Program-made: the position numbers and the translations under genes
Notes under the pieces: generated by a model
What the model saw: only the letters and a program-made list of their open reading frames with translations
Told to the model about the DNA's origin: nothing
Database searches by the model: none
Part shown: positions 26,401 through 32,112 of the stretch, piece after piece
Layout: every line of letters starts with the position of its first letter
Position numbering within the stretch: position 1 is the stretch's first letter
Assembly: GCA_019747655.1 (NCBI GenBank)
Contig: JAIEQO010000736.1
Location: forward strand, 1 to 34,050
DNA from: Gemmataceae bacterium
GTDB taxonomy: Bacteria; Planctomycetota; Planctomycetia; Gemmatales; Gemmataceae
Direction: 5' to 3'
Length of the DNA stretch: 34,050 bases

Positions 26401-28461
26401 CAGCGCCAGTTCGAGCAGCCAGGTGCCGTTCGCCCGCGCCGTCCCGAAATCGGCTGTGGCCGCGACCGAAACCCGCACGGCGTAGGCCGGCTCCAGGCTC
26501 CAGAGGGCGTCTTTCTTCAGGTGGGAGACGGGTACGTCGCTCGGGGCGACCTTGAACAGGTCGGCGGCGAACGCCTGGATGTCGCTTTCAGGAATCCACG
26601 GCGCGCCCAAGTTGGCGTCGATGTCGCCGGGCAGCACGTCCTCGGGCTGGACCGCCTCCAGGCTTCGGACATTGCGGGCGAACTGCGGCCCGGCCGCGCG
26701 GGCGACTTCCAGTTTGCCCCGGACGTTGCCAGAGAGGTAGGCGTCGGCCGTCTCCCATTTGCCCGATTGCGGGTCTTTGAAGATCAGATCGCCGAGTTCG
26801 GCCTCGACCTGGGATTCCGGTTTGCCGTAGAGCGTGGCGATGAAGTCGAGATAAACCCCGCCATGCTGGTTGAGCGAAACCAAAAGTCCATCTTCGGCGC
26901 TCCTGACCGCCGTGACCGGCGCGAGCCGGCCGACCACATCGCGCAGCAGGATCGGGCTTTTGGCGGCCTTGCCGGTGACCTCGTCGTAGTCTTCGAGCGA
27001 CATCACCAGCATCGCGTCTGGGTCTTCCTTGAACTTCACCAGGTTGGGCATGCGGCGGATGACGCTGCCGTCCCTGGTCTCCCCGAAAGTCGTCTTGTTG
27101 ATCGGCCCGTAGGCGGCCGCGAACCGGTCGTAGGCCCGGTTCAACTCCCGCCGTGATTGCTCGCGGTGCTCTTCCGGCCAGCCTTCGTTCTGGGATTGCA
27201 GGACGCGGCGGGCTTTGTCGCGCAGGTCGATCAGCCCGGCCAGTCGCTTGCCGGTCATGGTGCCGTCGGATTTAAGCGCCGTGCCGCCATAGACGACGGC
27301 CTGCCCCTGCCCGCCGTCGATCTGGTAGATCGCCCGGTCCTCGCCGACGAAGAAGCTGCCCTCGCCGACATGCCGCTCGGCCGGCGGCGGAACGAAGGCA
27401 GGTGGTGCGTCCTCTTTGAACTCTGCTTTCGCCGGGGCCGCGAATGCCGGGAGCCGGTCAATCGCCTGCCGCAGTTGCCCGGCCAGGTCGCCACTGGCTT
27501 CGACGCTGAAGCCTTCGCCGCCATAGAGCGTGTCCTTGCGGGACCAGTTGCCCAGGACCATCTCGGGATGGGTCAAGAAGTAGCGGTTGACGGGAACCTC
27601 TGCGCCATCGATCGCCAGCGGGGCAGCACCCAACCAAGCATCATCAACATGATTGGCTGGCACCCCGGGTGCCCGCTTGCGAAGGAACACGATGTCGGTC
27701 ACCACGGCGGTTCCCTCCCGCTTGAACGCATCGGAGGGCAGGCGGATCGCCCCGACGAAGTCGGCTCGGCCGGCCAGGTACTCGCGGATCGCGGCGTTCT
27801 GCTTATCGAGGGTGAAATGCGATGTGACCAGGGCCAGGACGCCGCCCGGCTTCAGGGCGTCCACGGACTTGGCGAAGAAGTAGTCGTGCAGGGAGAACGT
27901 TTGGCCGCGGTAGTCGAGCTTGAGGTCGGCGAACGGCACATTGCCGATGACCGCGTCGATGCGATCCTCGGGCAACTTCGTGTCGCGGAAATTCTCGATG
28001 CGGATGTCGTGTTCGGGATGGAGCGCTTGGGCGATGCGGCCGGAAATCGAATCGAGTTCGACGCCGATGAAACGATGGCCCTTGTTCCCCTGGCCCATGA
28101 AGTTACCGACGCCACAGCCCGGTTCGAGAATGGTCGCCGCCTCCGGTACGCCCAGTCGGCCGATCCCGGCGTGGATGGCGTCGATCACGGCGGGCGACGT
28201 GTAGAAGGCGTTGAAGGTCGTCCGCTTGGCGCTGGCGTATTCGTCGTCGGTCAGGAGCGAACGCAGGTCCTCCCCGACCGCCTGCCAGCGGGCGTCCTTG
28301 TAGCGGCCGGTCGCCGGGTCGGGGAAGATGGACAGGGCCACCGGCCCGAAGCCGGAGAACCGGGCCAGCGTTTGTTTCTCCGGCGAACTCGCCGGCCGGC
28401 GATCCCGCTCGATGGTCTTGAGCGTGCGGACCGCGGCGAGAATGTCGCGGGCTTTGCCCAT
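23449..28461 (-). CDS. N12-class adenine methylase-like / SNF2-type helicase fusion
   Basis: At least 1670 aa from ATG 28461. The N-terminal methyltransferase-like domain has motif I ILEPGCGVGNF (about 112-122) and motif IV VIGNVPFADL (about 171), NVPF rather than the usual NPP(F/Y). A superfamily-2 helicase follows: Walker A VGAGKT (about 794), DEAH box VFVDEAHYFKN (about 955), TGTPISNT (about 1009) and motif VI QRDGRILRQGN (about 1289). A charged tail ends the protein. This matches the plasmid- and phage-borne 'N12 class' (COG4646) family, related in layout to phage P1 DarB, an antirestriction protein. The frame stays open to 29058, but upstream of 28644 it shadows the 105-aa gene. Between 28642 and 28461 it looks coded (QGSLFDLLADD) yet has no ATG, GTG or TTG, so the true start is uncertain. 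Confidence 0.85.
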   Translation of the reverse strand: MGKARDILAAVRTLKTIERDRRPASSPEKQTLARFSGFGPVALSIFPDPATGRYKDARWQAVGEDLRSLLTDDEYASAKRTTFNAFYTSPAVIDAIHAGIGRLGVPEAATILEPGCGVGNFMGQGNKGHRFIGVELDSISGRIAQALHPEHDIRIENFRDTKLPEDRIDAVIGNVPFADLKLDYRGQTFSLHDYFFAKSVDALKPGGVLALVTSHFTLDKQNAAIREYLAGRADFVGAIRLPSDAFKREGTAVVTDIVFLRKRAPGVPANHVDDAWLGAAPLAIDGAEVPVNRYFLTHPEMVLGNWSRKDTLYGGEGFSVEASGDLAGQLRQAIDRLPAFAAPAKAEFKEDAPPAFVPPPAERHVGEGSFFVGEDRAIYQIDGGQGQAVVYGGTALKSDGTMTGKRLAGLIDLRDKARRVLQSQNEGWPEEHREQSRRELNRAYDRFAAAYGPINKTTFGETRDGSVIRRMPNLVKFKEDPDAMLVMSLEDYDEVTGKAAKSPILLRDVVGRLAPVTAVRSAEDGLLVSLNQHGGVYLDFIATLYGKPESQVEAELGDLIFKDPQSGKWETADAYLSGNVRGKLEVARAAGPQFARNVRSLEAVQPEDVLPGDIDANLGAPWIPESDIQAFAADLFKVAPSDVPVSHLKKDALWSLEPAYAVRVSVAATADFGTARANGTWLLELALNMKSPTIYDTIQSGDREERVVNPEETMAAREKQKLIKERFRAFVFADPDRTERLVRIYNDTYNNLRPRLFDGSHLDFPGMTDGISLRPHQKDAVWRGMSGGNTLLAHVVGAGKTFTMSATGMKMKQAGLVHKPMYVVPNHLLEQFAREFMQLYPNARLLVAAKEDLTRDRRKMLTAKIASGDWDGIIVTHSSFERIGMSKDYQEEFLREQIAEYDQLLLEHASSKGTNRNLIKTIEKQKAAREEKLKNLLAEDKKDDGLVFDELGVDHVFVDEAHYFKNLETPTKMDRVAGIQTGGSERAFDLYMKARYLGQEHPGHGVTFATGTPISNTMVEMYTMQRFLDPEGLRSRGIDHFDAWAATFGEVVDTMEIAPDGAGLRPRSRFAKFTNLPELQQMFRAFSDVQTAEMLNLPRPTLAGGKPVVVASPMSDEQQALQQELVERYEKLRSQKVDPRIDNALAITTDGRKLATDVRMLDAAAPDFLDSKINKLVDNVVAVWEQTAPTRGTQLIFSDIGVNPTTWGYSPYQEIIRKLEQRGIPSEQIAAIGEAESDAKKQALFEKVRSGAVRVLLGSTQKMGTGTNVQKRLAALHHLDAPWKPAEVEQRDGRILRQGNENKEVAIYRYVTEGSFDAYMWQALETKARFIGQVMTGDNAARRAEDIGGQELSYAEVKAIASGNPAVLTLAEADAELQRLSLLKKNHLDEQYVARRSVRDLPNRIDAINDRIERLATDEQTASDHAHDPVTVGKHALSREDVPAVLGRKLESLTRDVRDTTRMPIGTYRGLAFGLVLHPSFPPDVYLEGETTRTYGLSREHQGPRAVLNAAERIAASYGSEIVRIRQDAGIAEGQLRDYQERLGKPFAHEAYLNELAGFRDALKTALTGRGDEPKPDGGPTTGELAGRIKALKAANTFESAAPRSDRKAVAAEEPIAARIRRRQEEAGEANELAAATPQEHAPETETPSFAERIRREREQKAEGEGQSPP

Positions 28462-28643
28462 CTCCCCGGCGGCCCGGCCGCCGGCTCCGGGGAGGGGAGA
28501 TGGTCCTGCCGCCGTCTCAACCGGCGGCAGGTCTGGTGCGCCCGTCGTGCCGACCGCGACGGGGGCGGCCTCGGACGGAGCGGGCGGTTCGGAAGGCGGG
28601 TCGTCCGCCAGAAGGTCGAAGAGCGACCCCTGGCGGGATCGGG

Positions 28644-28961
28644 TTATTTTTTGGGCGAACGAGCGGCCACCAGGGACATGATTTCGTGGGGTGAGAGGGT
28701 CGCGTCCTCGGTGGCTTGCGAACCGGGAAGCAAACGCTCCTCCATTTCCATCAGGGCCATCTCGAACGCTCGGTAATAGACCTGGACGGCTCCCTCGTCC
28801 GGCCGCGTCGCGGCCATCCGGTGCAGCCAGGTCTCGTGGCCGGCTTTCAACTCCAGGGCGATCCGCTCGACCGTCGCCAGAAGGTTGCGTTCCCTCCGAA
28901 GCCGGTTGTGGAGGGTCTCGTTCTGCTGGATCAGTTCCAGGATGATCGTCTTGTACTGCAT
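28644..28961 (-). CDS. conserved 105-aa plasmid-type protein of unknown function
   Basis: A small, mostly helical protein starting MQYKTIILELIQQNETLHNRL, with a central KAGHETWLHRMAATRPDE and a C-terminal LSPHEIMSLVAARSPKK. I recall the MQYKTI...L..RLR.ER.LL pattern from uncharacterised proteins next to large methylase-helicases, but cannot assign a function. AAGGAG lies 7 nt before ATG 28961, so the start is firm. It ends with AAA AAA TAA; the helicase frame lies at -1 and begins to look coding at exactly this place. It may be an independent helicase partner or, if ribosomes slip on the A-run, the N-terminal domain of a fused product. Confidence 0.8.
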   Translation of the reverse strand: MQYKTIILELIQQNETLHNRLRRERNLLATVERIALELKAGHETWLHRMAATRPDEGAVQVYYRAFEMALMEMEERLLPGSQATEDATLSPHEIMSLVAARSPKK

Positions 28962-29218
28962 GTTCGGCTCCTTGCGGTGAGGTGATCGGTTCGGCCTGTT
29001 CGTCCGGGTCGTCGGGGAAAAGTGTGGGGCCTCGCCCGGAGGGCGGCTTGCGTCGCATCAGGGCCTACCATCAGCGTAGGAAACCGCACCCGTCCGCGCA
29101 AGGACAGACAAGCTATCGCACGGCTGTGATCGCCGGGCAACAACTGCCTGCGGGCGGAATCGATGGGAAAGTGGTGTGCGGTGTGACATGGCGGTCCGGC
29201 CCGTTCGTCATTGTTGCC

Positions 29219-29746
29219 CTAGAAAGGAATCTCCTGGCTGGTTTCTAGCCCCTTTTCCTGCCGCACCATCTGGCGGACATCCTGGTACACCCTGTCGGCC
29301 TCGACGCGGATACGGCGAGCGTATTCGGGGTGAATCGGGAGCACCCAGACCTGGTCCCGTGGGTTCCAGCGGAAGCCGGCGTCCTTCATGCGGTCGAGCA
29401 CGTCTCCGCCGGGCCTCTTTTCGAACTTGATGACCATGAGCCGCTCGCGCCGGTTCTCGAACAAACGCACCCCGGCTTCGGGGTCGCCGGCGATGCCGAA
29501 CGGATCGGGGACGAACCCAGGCTGGCGTTCACGCAAGACCTTCTCGACGAAGCTTTGCGGTTCAGGTGCGGCCTCAGTCTGGACCGGCTCCATCACGGCG
29601 GTTGCCGTCTCCTGGCGCAGCAGTTCGGCCGGGTTTAGCTTCTCGGACGGTGGTGCTGGTGGGGTTTCGACCGGGGAAGCGGTCGGCATATCGGGTGGGG
29701 TGATGGTTTCAGACGTGGTGTGCTTGGGTGTGCGTTTGCGTGGCAT
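29219..29746 (-). CDS. 175-aa plasmid accessory protein with C-terminal 'AGFRW' domain
   Basis: The N-terminal half is basic and then Pro/Thr-rich (MPRKRTPKHTTSETITPPD...). A short motif QSFVEKVLRERQ (about 70) follows. The folded part is at about 95-165: RRERLMVIKFEKRPGGDVLDRMKDAGFRWNPRDQVWVLP. 'F..KP...V...LK.AGFRW....W' motifs occur at the ends of many large plasmid and phage proteins (DNA primases, antirestriction-type polyproteins), but I cannot name a function. I start at ATG 29746, which has AGGAGG 6 nt upstream, not at the track's 29773. It is on the same strand as the 105-aa protein and helicase, 257 bp ahead, and may be co-transcribed with them. Confidence 0.8.
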   Translation of the reverse strand: MPRKRTPKHTTSETITPPDMPTASPVETPPAPPSEKLNPAELLRQETATAVMEPVQTEAAPEPQSFVEKVLRERQPGFVPDPFGIAGDPEAGVRLFENRRERLMVIKFEKRPGGDVLDRMKDAGFRWNPRDQVWVLPIHPEYARRIRVEADRVYQDVRQMVRQEKGLETSQEIPF

Positions 29747-29841
29747 AAAATCCTCCTGACCTTCGCGGGCCATTCCTTGGCCTCTTTAAGCCGAATATAG
29801 CACGGCTCAAACCCTTCGCGCAAGAGGCTGAGTGCGGGTTA

Positions 29842-29859
29842 CAGCATGATGTCATGCTG
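29842..29859. promoter_or_regulatory. 18-bp inverted repeat upstream of the accessory gene
   Basis: CAGCATGA-TG-TCATGCTG is a perfect 8-bp inverted repeat 96 bp before the start of the 175-aa gene. An AT-richer stretch (GAATATAGCACGG) lies between them. It is a plausible operator for the minus-strand plasmid genes. Confidence 0.4.
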
Positions 29860-30196
29860 AAAAGCCGCAGAAATGCAGGTGTTTCAGCGGTTGGTCAGCG
29901 CGGAAAGCCGCCTTGAATCAGGATATTGCCACTATCAAAGCCTGCGAATCAGCGCGATGCCGGCTAATCGCAAATAAATGGTCGCTGGACCTATTCGGGC
30001 CGGCTGGAGGCGGTGGGGTAGCCGGAGAAAGCGTTTCTCGTCTCCTGACCCTGTTTGCTGCCAACTGTGGGCATCCGATAGCCAATCCCACCGGCCCAAT
30101 CCCTGAATGCCATGTGGCGGTTCGTCCCCACAGACCCTTGGACAGGGCACGGAGGCATTTCTACGCGAACACTGACTTTTCCGCATATTGTTCAAG

Positions 30197-30205
30197 TTGT
30201 CCACA
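30197..30205 (+). promoter_or_regulatory. DnaA box, near consensus
   Basis: TTGTCCACA differs at one position from TTATCCACA and lies on the plus strand at the upstream end of the origin. Confidence 0.55.
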
Positions 30206-30224
30206 GCCTTCGGTTAGCCAAGAG

Positions 30225-30253
30225 GTGTTAAATATGTGTTACAAGTAGTGTTA
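30225..30253 (+). other. AT-rich GTGTTA repeats, candidate unwinding element
   Basis: GTGTTA occurs at 30225, 30236 and 30248, spaced 11 and 12 bp, in the most AT-rich part of the origin between the two DnaA boxes. The spacing close to one helical turn resembles the AT-rich multimers that open first at iteron origins. Confidence 0.55.
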
Positions 30254-30256
30254 CGC

Positions 30257-30265
30257 TGTGGATAA
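30257..30265 (-). promoter_or_regulatory. DnaA box, perfect consensus
   Basis: TGTGGATAA is the exact complement of TTATCCACA, so the box lies on the minus strand, directly between the GTGTTA repeats and the iterons. Confidence 0.8.
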
Positions 30266-30309
30266 CGACTTGCAAGCTATTGATAAGGAAGGTCGCTTTG
30301 GGATCGGCT

Positions 30310-30491
30310 GGTGTGCAAACCATCGAAACTCGGTGTGCAAACCATCGAAACTTGGTGTGCAAACCATCGAAACTCGACACCCGGTGGGTGAAGTGTCGAA
30401 AGCTCCGGAGAGGTGGGTGAAATGTCGAACGGCGACCGCCGGTGTGTAATCCATCGAAACCACTTGACTCGGTGTGTGAAATGACGAATGA
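30310..30491 (+). repeat. seven iterons in two spacing classes
   Basis: Units start at 30310, 30332, 30354, 30383, 30412, 30441 and 30471. The first three share the identical 19-bp core GTGTGCAAACCATCGAAAC at an exact 22-bp period. The last four diverge (for example GTGGGTGAAGTGTCGAAAG) and are spaced 29-30 bp. The common pattern is GGTGKGT.AA...TCGAA (MKWTCGAA in most copies). All point the same way, toward rep. They should bind the adjacent initiator, for origin opening at the left copies and probably for rep autocontrol at the right ones. Confidence 0.9.
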
Positions 30492-30500
30492 TCCCGCCTC

Positions 30501-31541
30501 ATGAGTTCCTCGATCAAAGAGCGTCCCCCTCTCCTGCCCGAACGCCGTCCGGTGCCGGACTTCTTCGTCTGCGACATCATGGACGCGGCCCCCAAGAGCG
30601 ACATGGCGTCGATGGAGCACCCCGTCTTTTCGCTCTCGACCAAACCCGATCACCGCGTCCGCCGGTACGAGAACGGCCCCAGCTACGTCGAGATCAAGCC
30701 GTCGTCGGACGGCCTGGCGACGGTCCACGACCGGGACGTGCTCATTTACTGCATCAGCCAGTTGATGGCGGCGATCAACGCCGGCCAGCCGGTCTCGCCC
30801 GTGATCCGCTTCAAGGCTTACGACCTCCTGAAGGCGACGAACCGGATGACCAGCGGCCAGGGGTACCAGGCGATGAAGGCCGCCTTCGAGCGGCTGGCGG
30901 GCACCCGGATCAGCACCAACGTCGTCACCGGCGGGCAGGAAGTGTTCGAGACGTTCGGCCTCATCGAACGCGCCAGGATCGTGCGCGAGACGCGGGACGG
31001 CCGCATGCAGGAGGTCGAGATCAAGTTGTCGGACTGGGTCTTCAACGCCATTCGGCACCGGGAAGTCCTCACCCTGCACCGGGACTATTTTCGGCTGCGG
31101 AAACCTCTGGAGCGGCGATTGTACGAGATCGCCCGAAAGCACTGCGGCAAGAAGCCGGAGTGGCGGATTTCTCTCGCGGCGCTGCAAAACAAGTGCGGGT
31201 CGGTTTCGACCGAGAAGGAGTTCCGCCGGCTCGTGTCCAAGATCGTGGACGAAGACCGGCTGCACCAGCACATCCCGGATTACGCCATCGACATCAACGA
31301 CGACATGGTGGTGTTCCGCGGCCGCGGTACCGTGCCGGGCAGTGCCGAGGACACAGCACCCGTGCCGGTCGGATTCTTGCAACCCGATACCTACAACGAC
31401 GCCAGGATCGTCGCCCCCGGTTGGGACGTGTACCTGCTGGAGAAAGAGTGGCGGGACTGGATGTCGGAGACACCCCGCGACCCAGACGCGGCGTTTGTCG
31501 GCTTCTGCCGGAAATGGTACGAACGACGAGGGCTTCCTTGA
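30501..31541 (+). CDS. replication initiator protein A (RPA family)
   Basis: A 346-aa initiator that would bind the iterons and recruit host DnaA and helicase. Family hallmarks are clear: PDFFVCDIMDAAPKSDMASMEHPVFSLSTKPDHRVRRYE near the N-terminus, then ATVHDRDVLIYCISQLMAAINAGQPVSP, IRFKAYDLLKATNR, and KAAFERLAGTRISTNV. A second winged-helix-like half follows (LTLHRDYFRLRKPLERRLYEIARKHCG...WRISLAALQNKCGS). The C-terminal part (WDVYLLEKEWRDWM...FVGFCRKWYERRG) is the helical tail seen in the family. The start ATG 30501 is close to the family start; it has no good Shine-Dalgarno, and the last iteron lies 9 bp upstream, so initiator binding there should block its own expression. No partition gene is in the window. 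Confidence 0.93.
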   Translation: MSSSIKERPPLLPERRPVPDFFVCDIMDAAPKSDMASMEHPVFSLSTKPDHRVRRYENGPSYVEIKPSSDGLATVHDRDVLIYCISQLMAAINAGQPVSPVIRFKAYDLLKATNRMTSGQGYQAMKAAFERLAGTRISTNVVTGGQEVFETFGLIERARIVRETRDGRMQEVEIKLSDWVFNAIRHREVLTLHRDYFRLRKPLERRLYEIARKHCGKKPEWRISLAALQNKCGSVSTEKEFRRLVSKIVDEDRLHQHIPDYAIDINDDMVVFRGRGTVPGSAEDTAPVPVGFLQPDTYNDARIVAPGWDVYLLEKEWRDWMSETPRDPDAAFVGFCRKWYERRGLP

Positions 31542-32112
31542 TCGGCAGGTCGCCTCCCCGGTTCGGGAGTGTTGCGAGTGTCGTTGAATGACGAATGACG
31601 TGCCGCCTTCGACGGGCGAACGCCGTGGAAAGCTTCACTGACCGCCGCATGAGTAAACAGTGGGTAAGGGCGACGGTTCCACTGTGTGCTGGTGAACTTG
31701 TAGCTGCCTGCATTTGTGCTTTATGGCCTCCGGGTGAGAACCGTTTGGCAGTAACGCACTCTCTTAAACTCCTCCCCTTGCTCGTTGACAAAGATTCCCG
31801 TGGCAGATGGAACGGGCAGATGGAACCGAACGAAAGTGGATGTGGAATAGGGCACTCGTCAGCATTCTAAACCTGACGCTTGTGATCTCGATTGGACCGA
31901 GCGAATCACCACTGATGCGTCCATGCACCCGAATCCTACGCAAGCGGGCAAATACATGAAGTGTCCGGGCGATCCTCCCGGAGTGGCCTTGCCCTTCTCG
32001 ACCCGCACCATCCGCTACTGGCTCTCGAACACGCGGAAGATTTTTCGCCCCATCATTGCGGCGAGAATCCGGTCGCTTCACCTGGAACCGCGCCATCAGT
32101 GAGAACACCGGA
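31542..32112. other. 571-bp intergenic region after rep
   Basis: Nothing convincing. Short open frames (31595-31870 plus; 31764-32228 minus) lack motifs and Shine-Dalgarno sequences. Composition is lower in GC than the flanks from about 31640 to 31960, which fits accumulated debris at a junction between the replicon and the next gene. Confidence 0.4.

Larger units (their letters stand above)
30190..30500 (+). other. plasmid replication origin (oriV)
   Basis: In order toward the initiator gene there are a near-consensus DnaA box, an AT-richer stretch with three GTGTTA words, a perfect DnaA box, and seven iterons ending 9 bp before the rep ATG. This is the architecture of iteron-controlled theta replicons. 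The stretch 29860-30190 before it has no gene that I can support. Confidence 0.85.

Noticed and set aside
28644-29058. N-terminal extension of the 1869-aa helicase ORF
   Set aside because: This stretch overlaps the well-supported 105-aa gene and reads as low-complexity Pro/Gly/Arg/Asp peptide, so it is a shadow.
30310-30491. CRISPR array
   Set aside because: Gaps between repeats are only 1-9 nt, repeats are diverged, there is no cas gene, and DnaA boxes plus an initiator gene mark it as iterons.
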